The notes under the pieces are model-generated. The model was not told the DNA's origin. It made no database searches and saw only the letters and a list, made by a program, of their open reading frames with translations. Source: Cherax quadricarinatus (lineage: Eukaryota > Arthropoda > Malacostraca > Decapoda > Parastacidae). From it: a stretch of DNA of 64,000 nt. The DNA lies in NCBI RefSeq assembly GCF_038502225.1, contig NC_091307.1, positions 28,383,578 through 28,447,577 on the forward strand, given 5' to 3'. Below are positions 10,971 to 22,089 of this stretch, piece by piece. The translations under genes were made by a program, and so were the position numbers. The first letter of the stretch is position 1, and each line of letters begins with the position of its first letter.

Positions 10971-11389
10971 TATGGAATAAAATGCTGACAGATATGAAAT
11001 AATACACCTGCTTTTTCTCACTGAAATACACTTGTCTTACTTCACGGTGTTTTCTTAACTGCCAGCCGAAGGCTCCACAGTTTTCATGGACACCGTCATG
11101 AAAAAGAATGTGTGAACGTAAAAAATGAAAGTGAAGGAGGTTTAATGAGGGTTTAGAGAGGACAAGGCCGCGGAACACGCTGGTTCCCTGGGCTGGGGAA
11201 ACCTGATCCCGTTCAGCGATACGTTAGAGCCTGGGAATTCAAACAAATACAATGCCCTGCCCTGGTGTACCCACAGCCCCAGCTCACTGTGGGTATCGCT
11301 TTCCAATCGTGTGATGGGAGTCAACAAGCGTTTTTTGCTGTTCGTTGACTAACTGGAGCGTCGGCAAGCAGGCTGCATGACAGCTGTGT
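10971..11389. other. Unassigned stretch
   Basis: Mixed sequence with no supported gene. Two overlapping frames on the minus strand (about 60 and 109 residues) have no recognisable domain. Confidence 0.4.
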
Positions 11390-11715
11390 ACTCACTTATA
11401 TATGGTTGCAGGCGTCGAGTCTCAGCTCCTGGCCCTGTGTGCACTCACCTAATTGTACTCATTTAATTGTGGTTGTAGGGGTCGATTCATAGCTCCTGGC
11501 CCCGCCTCTTCACTGGTCGCCACTAGGTACTCTCTCTCTCCCTGCTCCTTGAGGTTTACCATGCCTTCTTTAAAGCCTCCATTACCTCACTTTCCAGACT
11601 GTTTCGCTTCCTGACAACTCTGTGACTGAAGAAATAATTCCTAACATCCCTGTGACTCATCTGAGTCTTCAACTTCCATTTGTGACCCCTTATTGCTCTG
11701 TACCATCTCTGGAAC

Positions 11716-11717
<2 letters not shown>
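11390..11717 (-). mobile_element. LINE-B 3' fragment
   Basis: Minus strand. The C-terminal codons read 'YFFSHRVVRKRNSLESEVMEAL', the usual end of a CR1-type ORF2. They are followed by a 3' UTR with GGGGCCAGGAGCTATGAATC and ACAATTAGGTGAGTGCACAC. The tail segment occurs twice (about 11391 and 11437), suggesting two overlapping insertions. Related copies lie at 62857 and 63715. Confidence 0.75.
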
Positions 11718-11795
<78 letters not shown>

Positions 11796-11813
11796 GTGTG
11801 GTGTGGTGTGGTG
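11718..11813. repeat. (GT)n microsatellite
   Basis: GT run passing into a short GTGGT repeat. Confidence 0.97.
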
Positions 11814-11879
11814 CCGTCTAGCGAGGTGTAGTGCGCCGTGATCTATGGCAGGGTGTTGTACCACCCTTCTCACCGCTCC

Positions 11880-12711
11880 GCCCACCACCACCACAACCTT
11901 CCACCTCTACCTCCACCTCTACTACGATCACTACCAACTACAGCAACAACTACCACTGCCAGCATCCACCACCTCCACCACCACCTTCCCACATCTTCTA
12001 CGACCACCACGAACTACAGCAACCACTACCACCACTCAAATCCGTTATCATGAACACCATTACCATTACAACTATTTCTTTCTCAGCCACCACCACTACC
12101 ACAGCTTACTTTGCTCTACAACTACTACTGCTTTTACCACTATCACAGATACCACCACCATCAACACAACCCCACCCCCACCACCACTCCCACCTCCACC
12201 ACCCCCACCAACACAACCCCACCCCCACCACCACTCCCACCTCCACCACCACCACCCCCACCACCACCACCACCACCCCCACCACCACCACCACCACCAC
12301 CACCACTCCCACCACCACCACCACCACTCCCACCACCACTCACACCAACACCCCCCACCCCCACCCCCACCCCCACCACCCCCACCACCACCCCCACCAC
12401 CACCACCCCCCCCACCACCACCACCACCCCCACCACCACCACCACCACCACCACCATCACCACCACCCCCCAACACCACCCCCCAACACCACCCACCAAC
12501 ACCACCCACCAACACCACCCCCCAACATCCCCACCAACATCCCCACCACCACCCCCCAACACCACCACCAACATCCCCACCATCACCCCCAACACCACCA
12601 CCAACATCCCCACCACCAACATCCCCACCACCAACACCACCATCAACACCACCACTAACATCCCCACCACCAACATCCCCACCACCAACACCACCATCAA
12701 CACCACCACCA
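11880..12711. repeat. ACC/CCCCA-rich array
   Basis: Imperfect ACC trinucleotide array with CCCCCACC and CCACCAACATCC sub-arrays (12460-12711). The poly-His, poly-Pro and poly-Thr frames are repeat artefacts. Confidence 0.95.
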
Positions 12712-13404
12712 CCACAACAGTGCCACGATCGCACGTGCAAAGAAAATGATAGGATGGATAATGAGAACGTTCAAAACGAGAGATGCCAAGCCCATGATGA
12801 TCCTTTTCAAATCACTTGTTCTGTCTAGACTGGAATACTGCTGTACATTAACATCTCCATTCAAAGCAGGTGAAATTGCAGATCTAGAGAGTGTACAGAG
12901 ATCCTTTACTGCACGTATAAGTTCTGTCAAGCACCTTAACTAATGAGAACGCTTGGAAGCACTTGACTTGTACTCGTTGGAACGCAGGAGGGAGAGATAA
13001 ATCATAATCTACACTTGGAAAATCTTGGAAAGAATGGTCCCAAATCTGCACACAGAAATCACTCCCTACGAAAGTAAAAGACTGGGCAGGCGATGCAAAA
13101 TGCCCCCAATAAAAAGTAGGGGCGCCATTGGTACACTAAGGGAAAACACCATAAGTGTCCGGGGCCCAAGACTGTTCAACAGCCTCCCATCTAGCATTAG
13201 GGAATTGCCAATAAACCCCTGGCTGCCTTCAAGAGAGAGCTGGACAGATACCTAAAGTCAGTGCCTGATCAGCCGGGCTGTGGCTCGTACGTTGGACTGC
13301 GTGCGGCCAGCAGCAACAGCCTAGTTGATCAGGCCCTGATCCATCGGAAGGCCTGGTCATGGACCGGGCTGCGGGGGCGTTGATCCCCGGAATAACCTCC
13401 AGGT
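12712..13404 (+). mobile_element. LINE-A copy 3, inside the ACC array
   Basis: 5'-truncated, 3'-complete copy of about 690 bp running from the 'HNSATIARAKKM' codons to the terminal CCTCCAGGTA. It carries the C-terminal region ('MIGWIMRTFKTRDAKPMM', 'LEYCCTLTSPFKAGEIADL', 'ARISSVKHLN') with a stop in place of a tyrosine codon and a frameshift near 13200. ACC repeats continue on both sides, with CACAACA/CACCACA microhomology at the 5' junction. Confidence 0.9.
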
Positions 13405-13649
13405 AACCACCACACCCACCCCCACCAACACCACTCCCACCACCACTACCACCAACACCACCCACCACCTCTCCATCCCTAAACCACCCCCACCACCCCC
13501 ACCTTTACTACCCATCCACCCACAGCCCCACCACCCCTCCTCCTTCCACCACCCCATCCATCACCACCCCCACCACCCTTATCATCACCAACAACAACAA
13601 CTGTTAACATTACTTCCACACTTACTATTACCACCAGCATTACCACTAC
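13405..13649. repeat. ACC-rich array, right half
   Basis: Continuation of the 11880-12711 array beyond LINE-A copy 3. Confidence 0.92.
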
Positions 13650-13999
13650 CAACATGCCCATGTACTCAGCCCCAGGCCTAGGACTCGTGGAACACTTTGT
13701 TCATAAAGACCTTCAAGAAACCACTCTCACGCAGGTGAGCTTTCACAGTCACTGAAAACAACAGATATAGCCCCATTCATAAAGCTGGCAGCAAATCAAT
13801 AGCTAAGAACTATAGAGCAATAGCTTTAAGGTCCCACATCATAAAAATCTTTGAAAGAGTTTTAAGAAGCAGGATTACAAACCTCTTGGATTACCAACAA
13901 TTGCACAAACCAGGGCAACATGGGCTCAGAGCAGGTCGCTCCTGCCTCTCGCAACTGCTGGATCGCTATGATATGGTCTTGGATGCTCTGTAAAACAAA

Positions 14000-14034
14000 G
14001 CTTAGCTCTTCTTTTTGATTATAATAATAATAAT
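14000..14034 (+). mobile_element. 35-bp SINE-D fragment with perfect 12-bp TSD
   Basis: GCTTAGCTCTTCTTTTTGAT followed by TATAATAATAATAAT is inserted in LINE-A copy 4. CTGTAAAACAAA flanks it on both sides (13988-13999 and 14035-14046). Copy 6 has no insert at the equivalent site (about 17706). Confidence 0.85.
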
Positions 14035-14279
14035 CTGTAAAACAAACAGAATGCAGATGTAGTATACACAGATTTTGCAAAAGCCTTCGACAAGTGCGAT
14101 CATAGTGTAATAGCACACAAAATGCATACTAAAGGAATAACTGGCAAAGTGGGCAAATGGATCTTCAACTTTCTCACCAGTCGAACACAAAGAGCAGTGG
14201 TAAACAGAGTTAAATCGGAAGCTGCCATAGTGAAGAGCTCAGTTCCACAAGGCACAGTACTCGCTCCTATCCTGTTCCT

Positions 14280-14929
14280 CCTGGAGGTTACCTGGTTACC
14301 TGGAGGTTACGTGGAGGTTATTCCGGGGATCAACGCCCCCGCGGCCCGGTCCATGACCAGGCTTCCCGATGGATCAGAGCCTGATCAACTAGGCTGTTAC
14401 TGCTGGCCGCACGCAGTCCAACGTACGAGCCACAGCCTGGCTGATCCGGCACTGACTTAAGGTATCTGTCCAGCTCTCTCTTGAAGGCAGCCAGGGGTTT
14501 ATTGGCAATTACCCTAATGCTTGATGGGAGGCTGTTGAACAGTCTTGGGCCCCAGACACTTATGGTGTTTTCCCTTAGTGTACCAATGGCGCCCCTACTT
14601 TTAATTGGGGGCATTTTGCATCGCCTGCCCAGTCTTTTATTTTCGTAAGGAATGATTTCTGTGTGCAGATTTGGGACCATTCCTTAGAAGATTTTCCAAG
14701 TATAGATTATGATATATCTCTCCCTCCTGCTTTCCAACGAGTACAAGTCAAGTGCTTCCAAGCATTCCCAGTAGTTAAGGTGCTTGACAGAACTTATACG
14801 TGCAGTAAAGGATCTCTGTACACTCTCTAGATCTGCGATTTCACCTGCTTTCAATGGAGATGTTAATGTACAGCAGTATTCCAGCCTAGAGAGAACAAGT
14901 GATTTGAAAAGGATCATCATTGGCTTGGC
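14280..14929 (-). mobile_element. LINE-A copy 5, nested in copy 4
   Basis: Minus-strand 3' fragment from the 'AKPMMILFKSLVLSRLEYC' codons to the TACCTGGAGGT tail. It splits copy 4 between its 'PILFL' and 'SDIDRDV'-type codons. About 11 bp of the target appear lost. It is close in sequence to copies 2 and 9, so it is a younger insertion. Confidence 0.9.
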
Positions 14930-15539
14930 TTCTCAGACATAGATAGAGATGTAAACCATAGCACCGTATTATTCTTTGCAGACGATGCTAGGATCTTCAC
15001 GAGAGTCATCCAGTGACGACACTACAGATCTCCAAGAAGATATACTCCAAGTTTTCCAATGAGCAACGGAGAACAATACGATGTTCATTGAAGACAAATT
15101 CCAACTACTCTGTTATGGAAAACTGGAGAAAATAATAGCTAGGACTGAGTATACTACAAACTATAATCACACAATAAAGCAGAAAAGTAATGTGAAGGAC
15201 CTGGGAGTGATAATGTCTGAGGATCTCACCCTCAAGGATCATAACAGTACCACTATCTTATCCGCGAGTAAAATGATAGGATGGATAATGAGAACATTCG
15301 AGACAAGAGATGCTAAGCCAATGATGATCCTTTTTAAATCACTTATTCTCTCTAGGCTGGAATACTACTGTACATTAACATCCCCATTCATGGCAGGTGA
15401 AATTGCAGAACTAGAGAATGTACAGAGAACCTTTACTGCACGCATAAGTTCCTTCATACACCTTAATTACTGGGAGAACCTGGAAGCACTTGGCTTGTAC
15501 TGAATGGAGCGCAGGCGAGAGAGATACAGCATAATCTAT

Positions 15540-15585
15540 ATCTGGAAAATCCTAGAGGGACTCGTCCCTCTAGGATTTTCCAGAT
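15540..15585. repeat. Perfect 46-bp palindrome (22-bp arms, 2-bp spacer)
   Basis: The left arm starts ATCTGGAAAATCCTAGAGGG and the right arm ends TCTAGGATTTTCCAGAT; the spacer is TC. It sits where LINE-A copy 4 jumps from its 'WKILEGLVP' codons to its 3' UTR, so a deletion was sealed with an inverted duplication. Confidence 0.95.
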
Positions 15586-15837
15586 TGGGCCCTGGTTGAT
15601 CAGGCCCTGATGCACCTAGAACCTGGTCTTGGACCAGGCTGCAGGGGCGTAGATCCTCGGAATGCCCTCCAGGTAGATTCTTGGTAGACCGCCAGAGTAC
15701 CGGTGGCGATGGTGTTTATAAAGAGCAGTGAAGGCTCTGATATACATTATACACTGCCAGAATACCCAGGACAGAAAATGTAACACATTACAAATTCCTG
15801 AATGTTAAACTGTGCATGGTAGGTAGCGAGAGGTAAC

Positions 15838-16000
15838 TGTGTCGCGAGCGAGATATAGCAGTGTAACCAGGGAGAAGTAACAGTGTGGCCATGGGGACGT
15901 AGCAGTGTAGTCAGGGAGACATAACAGTATAACCAGGGAGACGTAACAGTATAACCAGGGAGACGTAGCAGTGTAGCCAGGGAGACGTAGCAGTGTAGCT
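15838..16000. repeat. 22-bp minisatellite, left part
   Basis: Units of the type GTA(A/G)CAGTGTAGCCAGGG plus AGAC. The array continues at 18972-19256 and 19908-20000, beyond two LINE-A insertions. Confidence 0.92.
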
Positions 16001-16004
16001 TCTA

Positions 16005-16620
16005 GAGGAGTCTAATGCAATGTTTGCAGTCTTCACAGAGACTCACACAAAAGATCACTTTGACAGTGAAATATGGGTAAGTGGTTACAACCTTTTAAGA
16101 TGCAACAGAATGAACAGGCAACAAGGGGGGGGGGGGTTGGCCTGTATGTCAGAGAGTCCCTCATCTGCACGGAGTTGCTGAACACCACAAATGAGGTAGT
16201 TGAAGTTCTATCAATAAAGATCGAGAACTGAAACCTAGTCATTGTGGTTGTATATGAGCCACCAGATGCAACCTCACAACAGTTAAAGGAACAGCTACTG
16301 AAAATTAATTACTGTCTGGAAAACCTTCCAGCTCCATCCCCAAACATCTTACTGCTTGGTGATTTTAACCTAAGGCATACAAAATGGAAGAATGTAGCAA
16401 ATAATGTTATAGCTGAAACAATCCCTGGAGGTAGCGCAGATGAAAGGTCACACACACATGAGCTACTAAGTCTCTGCGAAAAACACACCTTAAGCCAGCA
16501 GATAGTGGAGCCAACAAGACTAGAAAACACACTTGACTTTATCTTCACAAATAATGAGGACCTGATAAGAGACATAAGAATATAAAAAAACAACTAATTC
16601 CGATCACAACCTAATCGAAG
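16005..16620 (+). pseudogene. LINE-A AP-like endonuclease domain remnant
   Basis: Visible exonuclease-endonuclease-phosphatase motifs in order: 'VFTETHT' (metal-binding TET region), a glycine run followed by 'GLYVRESL', 'VVVYEPPDA', the 'LLLGDFNLRHTKW' box with catalytic Asp and Asn, and 'SDHNLIE' with the conserved Asp-His. In the family this domain nicks target DNA to prime reverse transcription. An in-frame stop follows 'LSIKIEN', and a frameshift lies between 'RDIRI' and 'SDH'. The sequence lacks the first beta strand, so it is truncated at the 5' side. Confidence 0.85.
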
Positions 16621-17119
16621 TCCAGACGTACATGCATAGGGGTCCTGATCAGCAGAATGCATGTACCTGTGAAGGTGTCTTCACAAAATACAACTTCAAC
16701 AACAAGAACATCAACTGGGACCAGGTAAACCATGTCCTAAACGAAACATGTTGGGAAGATGTCTTAAATGACATGGATCCAAACCAGTGCCTAGAAAGGA
16801 TCAACTTCCTGGCAGCTGAAGCATGTTCTAGGCATATTCTCCTAAGAAAGAAGAAGAGCAGGAGTAAACTGGAGAGAGAAAGACGCTTCTACAGAAGACG
16901 ATGAAGAGTCACTGAACTCCTCAGGAGTGCTAGAATATCTGATACATGAAATGAGGCGCTGAAAAGGGAAGTGGAAACTATCGAACTTAAGTTAAATGAC
17001 TCTTACAGGAACTAGGAGAGACAGGAGGAGCTTAAAGCTATTAGTGATATTGAAAGAAATTCAAAATATTTCTTTTCATATGCCAAAAACAAGGCAAATA
17101 CCACATCTAGTATCGGGCC

Positions 17120-18939
17120 CTTACTCAGACAGGATGGGACTTACACAGATGACAACAAGGAAATGAGTGAAATATTGAAATCCCAGCATGACTCTGTGTT
17201 TAGTGAACCACTAATCAGTCTGAGGATCGGCGACCCAAATGATTTCTTCATGAATGAGCCTCAAAACTCCATAAATGTATGCTAGATTTCCGACATTACC
17301 CTAACTCCGATAGATTTCGAAAAAGCCATTGACAACATGCCCATGCACTCAGCCCCGGGCCCAGACTCGTGGAACTCTGTTTTCATTAAGAACTGCAAGA
17401 AACCCCTCTCGTGTGCCCTAAGTACACTATGGAGGAGGAGCTTGGATATGGGTGAAATTCCACAGTCACTTAAAACAACGGATATAGCCCCACTCCATAA
17501 AGGTGGCAGCAAAGCATTAGCTAAGAACTATAGACCAATAGCTCTGACGTCCCACATCATAAAAATCTTTGAAAGAGTGCTAAGAAGCAGGATTGCAAAT
17601 CACCTGGATTCCCAAAATCTGCACAATCCAGGGCAACATGGGTTCAGGTCAGGTCGCTCCTGCCTCTCACAATTACTGGATCACTATGATACGGCCTTGG
17701 ATGCACTGGAAGAAAATCAGAATGCAGATGTAATATACACAGACTTTGCAAAAGCATTTGACAAATGCGATCATGGCGTAATAGCCCATAAAATACATGC
17801 TTAAGGAATAACTGGGAAAGTGGGGAGATGGATCTTCAACTTCCTAACAAATCGAACACAAAGAGTAGTGGTCAACAGAGTTAAATCGGAGGGTGCCATA
17901 GTGAAGAGCTCTGTTCCACAAGGCACAGTACTCGCCCCCATCTTATTCCTCGTCCTCATATCAGACATAGACAGAGATGTATATCACAGCACCGTATCAT
18001 CCTTTGCGGATGATGCTAGGATCTGCATGAGGCTGTCATCTGCTGAGGATGCGGTTAACCTCCAAGAAGATATAAACAGTTTTCCAGTGGGCAACGGCAA
18101 AAAATATGATGTTCAATGAAGACAAATTCCAACTACTCCGTTATGGAAAACTGGAGGAGATAATAACTAGAACAGAGTGTACTACAGACTCTGGTCATAC
18201 AATAGAGCGGAAAAATAATGTAAGGGACCTGGGAGTAGTAATGTCTGAGGATCTCACTTTCAAGGATCACAACAGTGCCACGATCGCACGTGCAAAGAAT
18301 ATGATAGGATGGATGATGAGAACGTTCAAAACGAGAGATGCCAAGCCAATGATGATCCTTTTCAAATCACTTGTTCTCTCTAGGCTGGAATACTACTGTA
18401 CATTAACATCTCCATTCAAAGCAGGTGGAATCGCAGATCTAGAGAGTGTACAGGGATCCTTTACTGCACACATAAGTTCTGTCAAGCACCTTAACTACTG
18501 GGAACGCTTGGAAGCACTTGACTTGTACTCGTTGGAACGCAGGAAGGAGAGATATATCATAATCTACACTTGGAAAATCCTGGAAGGAATGGTCCCAAAT
18601 CTGCACACAGAAATCACTCCCAACGAAAGTAAAAGACTGGGCAGGCGATGCAAAATGCCCCCAATAAAAAGTAGGGGCGCCATTGGTACACTAAGGGAAA
18701 ACACCATAAGTGTCTGGGGCCCAAGACTGTTCAACAGCCTCCCATCAAGCATTAGGGGAATTGCCAATAAAGCCCTGGCTGCCTTCAAGAGAGAGCTGGA
18801 CAGATACCTAAAGTCAGTGCCGGATCAGCCGGGCTGTGGCTCGTACGTTGGACTGCGTGCGGCCAGCAGTAACAGCCTAGTTGATCAGGCCCTGATCCAT
18901 CGGGAGGCCTGGCCATGGACCGGGCCGCGGGGGCGTTGA
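17120..18939 (+). pseudogene. LINE-A reverse transcriptase and C-terminal region remnant
   Basis: RT motifs in order: 'SAPGPDSWNSVFIKNC', 'KNYRPIALTSHIIKIFERVL', 'QHGFRSGRSCLSQLL', motif A 'YTDFAKAFDKCDH', 'SSVPQGTVLAPILFL', and the catalytic 'SSFADDARICM'. Then come 'RDLGVVMSEDLTF', 'MIGWMMRTFKTRDA', 'LERRKERYIIIYTWKILEGM' and the C-terminal 'GPRLFNSLPSSIRGI'. A stop after 'HKIHA' and a frameshift near 18100 break it into three pieces, but the last 277 residues stay open. Confidence 0.9.
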
Positions 18940-18971
18940 TCCCCGGAATAACCTCCAGGTAACCTCCAGGT

Positions 18972-19256
18972 AGCCAGGGAGACGTAGCAGTGTAACCAGG
19001 GAGACGTAACAGTGTAGACAGGGAGATGTAACAGTGTAGACAGGGAGACCTAACAGTGTAGCCTGGGAGACGTAACATTGTAACCAGGGAGATGTAGCAG
19101 TGTAGCCAGGGAGACGTAGCATTGTAGCCAGGGAGACGTAGCATTGTAGCCAGGTAGACGTAGCAGTGTAGCCAGGGAGACGTAGCAGTGTAGCCAGGGA
19201 GACGTAACATTGTAGCCAGGGAGACGTAACAGTGTAGCCAAGGAGACGTAACGATG
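18972..19256. repeat. 22-bp minisatellite, middle part
   Basis: About 13 units of the same type as 15838-16000, bounded by LINE-A copies 6 and 7. Confidence 0.95.
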
Positions 19257-19907
19257 TCTACCTGGAGGATATTCTGCCCCCGCGGCCCGGTCCACGACCA
19301 GGCCTCCCGGTGGGTCAGGTCCTGATCAACGAGGCTGTTACTGCTGGCCGCACGCAGTCCGACGTACGAATCACAGCCCGGCTGATCCGGCACTGACTTT
19401 AAGTATCTGTCCATCTCCCTCTTGAAGACAACCAGGGGTCTATTGGTAATGCCCGTTATTGCTGGTGGGAGGCTGTTGAACAGTCTTGGGCCCGGGACAC
19501 TTATTGCGTTTTCTCTTAGTGTACCAGTGACGCCCCTACTTTTCACTCGGGGTATGGTGCATCGCCTGCCAAGTCTTTTGCTTTCGTATGGAGTGATTGC
19601 TGTGTGCATATTAGGGACCAGTCCCTCCAGAATCTTCCAGGTGTAGATTATGATACATATATCTCTCTCGCCTGCGCTCCAGTGAGTACAAGTTAAGTGC
19701 TTCCAGGCGCTGCCAGTAGTTAAAGTGTTTGATGGAACTTATACGTGCAGTAAAGGTTCTCTGTACATTCTCCAGTTCTGCAGTTTCACCTGCCTTGAAT
19801 GGGGATGTTAATGTACAGCAGTATTCCAGCCTAGAGAATAAGTGATTTAAAAAGGATCATCACTGGCTTAGCATCTCTTGTCTTGAATGTTCTCATTATC
19901 CATCCTA
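19257..19907 (-). mobile_element. LINE-A copy 7 (second subfamily)
   Basis: Minus-strand 3' fragment with 'YESKRLGRRCTIPRVKSRGV' and 'GPRLFNSLPPAITGITNRPL'. It shares the Val/Thr-rich variants with copy 12 (32741-33297) and so represents a distinct subfamily. It is inserted in the 22-bp minisatellite. Confidence 0.88.
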
Positions 19908-20000
19908 GCCAGGGAGATGTAACAGTTTAGTCATGGAGACGTAACAGTGTAGCCAGGGAGAAGTAACAGTGTGGTCACGGAGATGTAACTGTGTAGCCAG
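19908..20000. repeat. 22-bp minisatellite, right part
   Basis: About four degenerate units after LINE-A copy 7. A C/T-rich run follows at 20050-20110. Confidence 0.88.
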
Positions 20001-20232
20001 AATGGTAAAGTGTATGGGGGAAATTCATTGTTTGTGTGTGGAGGCACGAATCCCCCCTCCCCCCTTTCCCTTCCCCCTTTCCCCTCCCTCTTCCTGCCTC
20101 CCCGTCCCTCCCTCTGTGTGGCCTCTGGGGCCTCCGGTAGTGGCCTTTGACACTAGGTGGCCATAATCACGTGGTTATTGCCCTTGAAAATACTGGACGT
20201 CTGGTTGATCATGACAACTGCTGCCCTCCAAT

Positions 20233-20525
20233 GATAAGATAAGATTTCGTTCGGATTTTTAACCCCGGAGGGTTAGCCACCCAGGATAACCCAAGAAAGT
20301 CAGTGCGTCATCGAGGACTGCCCAACTTATTTCCATTGGGGTCTTCAATCTTGTCCCCCAGGATGCGACCCACACCAATCGACTAACACCCAGGTACCTA
20401 TTCGCTGCTAGGTGAACAGGACAATAGTGTAAGGAAACGTGTCGAAATGTTTCCACCCGCCGGGAATCGAACCCGGGCCCTCCGTATGTGAAGGCTCTTG
20501 ATGCCGGCGAAGGGCTCTGCATCCA
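20233..20525 (-). mobile_element. tRNA-derived SINE-A, well preserved
   Basis: On the minus strand the 5' head contains a perfect pol III box B, GGTTCGATTCC, within CCCGGGTTCGATTCCCGGCG (about 20477-20458). It is followed by a tRNA-unrelated body (GGTACCTGGGTGTTAGTCGA, GGGTCGCATCCTGGGGGACA) and a TTATCTTATC tail. Diverged copies lie at 10745-10970 and 29890-30185. Confidence 0.8.
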
Positions 20526-20756
20526 GGGAATTGGAGTGTTCTACCCTTTCCTTGAATCAAGCCTGATTGCTTCCCATTTATGTCAATATGCAATAGTGTA
20601 TATTAAAATGGACTGCTCAATAACCTGTGTGAATATAGAGTAGTCAGAAAGACTTAAGATTATTCTGCCTGAAATGCCTAGGCATGCTAGTAGCTTTCTT
20701 TGTAATTAATATTTTATATATAAACCTCACATTGTAAGCTTTACATGGGAAAAAAT

Positions 20757-20828
20757 AAATTTTTATTTCACTATAAGACCCCAGTGGGTTTAGCGTTTCC
20801 CGCATGAGTATAATAGAAATAATAATAC
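20757..20828 (+). mobile_element. SINE-D related fragment
   Basis: CACTATAAGACCCCAGTGGG, then TTTAGCG...GAGTATAATAGAAATAATAAT, matches the 3' end of SINE-D (GTTTAGCGCT...GATTATAATAATAAT). No clear TSD. It abuts a minisatellite. Confidence 0.55.
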
Positions 20829-21052
20829 ACTTGCGGCAGCGCCTGCCAAAATGCACCTGGCGTTGCGTCTGCCGATCCGCCTGCCACTACACTTGCGGCA
20901 GCGCCTGCCACTACACCTGCGGCAGCGCCTGCCACTACACTTGCGGCAGCGCCTGCCACTACACCTGCGGCAGCGCCTGCCACTACACTTGCGGCAGCGC
21001 CTGCCACTACACTTGCGGCAGCGCCTGCCACTACACCTGCTGCAGCGTCTGC
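20829..21052. repeat. 24-bp minisatellite, GC-rich
   Basis: About nine units, each GCGGCAGCGCCTGCCACTAC plus AC(C/T)T. The period of 24 keeps several frames open on both strands. Units alternate between ACTT and ACCT variants. No evidence of translation. Confidence 0.95.
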
Positions 21053-21103
21053 CACCCCTCCCTCCCAACCCTTAATTAAATGCAGGTGGACTGTCAGTTA
21101 CCT

Positions 21104-21295
21104 TACCTGGAGGTTACCTGGAGGTTATTCCGGGGATCAACGCCCCCGCGGCCCGGTCCATGACCAGGCCTCCCTTAAAGACGCTTCCAGAGCGGATGTC
21201 ACTGTCCACAAGACCCAGTCCCAAAACTGGTTTACTGATTAATGGCCTGATCAACCAGGTTATTTAAGCTAGTCGCAGGCAGTCCAACGTAGGCA
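21104..21295 (-). mobile_element. LINE-A copy 8, 3' tails (young over old)
   Basis: 21104-21175 is a near-identical LINE-A tail on the minus strand. 21235-21295 carries older, diverged tail words (GGCCTGATCAACCAGG, GCAGTCCAACGTA). Confidence 0.75.
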
Positions 21296-22089
21296 CCTAA
21301 TACCAGGAGATATGAGAACTATACCGGAAGAAGCATAAGTCTTCAAGTGTCACAACAACCAGAATATACCAATAGTTTTATATACTAACAAGTAGGTTAA
21401 TGAGACACAATACGCAGTGTGTGCTATTTTATGCTGAGTTTACTAGAGTCTTTAATAATTTTCAGTCCCTGATGAACGAAATGTCTTATCAGTAAAGTGC
21501 CATAAACCGCATATTGTGTATGGTGGGTATGTGGACCAACAGACTGCCAACAGCAACTGCCAGGATGATCAGACAGGCACTAGAAACAAAACCAGACCCA
21601 AGGCAGAGCTTTGAGAATATTAAAACTGGAAATTAGTGACTGGTATATCACAGGTAGAAGACACAATAACCTGTATGATACGTCAAGGTATTTTAGTGAA
21701 AATAAAAGATTACAAAAATTTATAACAGATGAAATATTTATCTTTTAAATATATACCCATAATTCCTCTTAACATTTTAGGGTCTATTTTCTAGACAATT
21801 TGTGTATCAATAAGCTCTTGTGGTATCGTCCACATGATGCATATTGGGTACACAATAAACTAGCCGGTACTAGCCTGCTACCATCCTATGTACGGTAGCA
21901 GCTAGTTTATTTTGCTGTCACTTCGGCAGTAAAATAAAAACAAAATGTATCCATCACTGGGTGACACTTCTGGAAGTGAATTTAGTGAGTAGAAACTCAA
22001 GTAGGGAAAAGAAAACGGCTGTATTGCCTGAAGCGATTTTTTTTATTTTTCCCTGAAGGAAACTGGACCAGTGTCTCCTGTTCTCCGGC
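21296..22089. other. Unassigned stretch
   Basis: Moderately AT-rich single-copy-looking sequence; I see no gene, repeat array or recognised element. Confidence 0.4.

Larger units (their letters stand above)
13650..15678 (+). mobile_element. LINE-A copy 4, old, with nested insertions
   Basis: Plus-strand relic starting at the 'NMPMHSAPGPDS' codons. It carries RT motifs in several broken frames ('YTDFAKAFDKCDH', 'SSVPQGTVLAPILFL', 'FADDA') and the C-terminal region ('MIGWIMRTFETRDAKPMM'), and ends at about 15675 with CCTCCAGGTA. It is interrupted by a 35-bp SINE fragment (14000-14034) and by LINE-A copy 5 (14280-14929). It has lost most of the C-terminus at a palindrome (15540-15585). It is more diverged than copies 2, 3, 5, 6 and 9. 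Confidence 0.88.
16001..18971 (+). mobile_element. LINE-A copy 6, longest copy (endonuclease + RT)
   Basis: About 2.97 kb, running from the start of the AP-endonuclease domain to the terminal CCTCCAGGTAACCTCCAGGTA. It splits the 22-bp minisatellite; the left edge reads GTAGC|TTCTAG and the right edge GGTAGC|CAGG. It has stops and frameshifts and is inactive, but it serves as the reference for the family. Its domain order (APE endonuclease, RT, C-terminal region) and motif style fit the CR1/L2/Jockey group, CR1-like being most likely. Confidence 0.92.

Noticed and set aside
11845..12828. Poly-His/Pro/Thr protein genes around the ACC array
   Set aside because: All frames are translations of ACC/CCA repeats and end in LINE-A sequence.
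18785..19609. 274-codon minus-strand gene
   Set aside because: A chimeric frame running through LINE-A copy 7, the 22-bp minisatellite and the antisense of LINE-A copy 6.
20458..20525. Functional tRNA gene on the minus strand
   Set aside because: Box B is perfect, but I could not fold a cloverleaf with a proper acceptor stem, and the SINE body and tail follow directly; it is a tRNA-derived SINE head.
20829..21052. CRISPR-like array of 24-bp repeats
   Set aside because: Units are directly tandem with no unique spacers, and the genome is clearly eukaryotic; it is a minisatellite.
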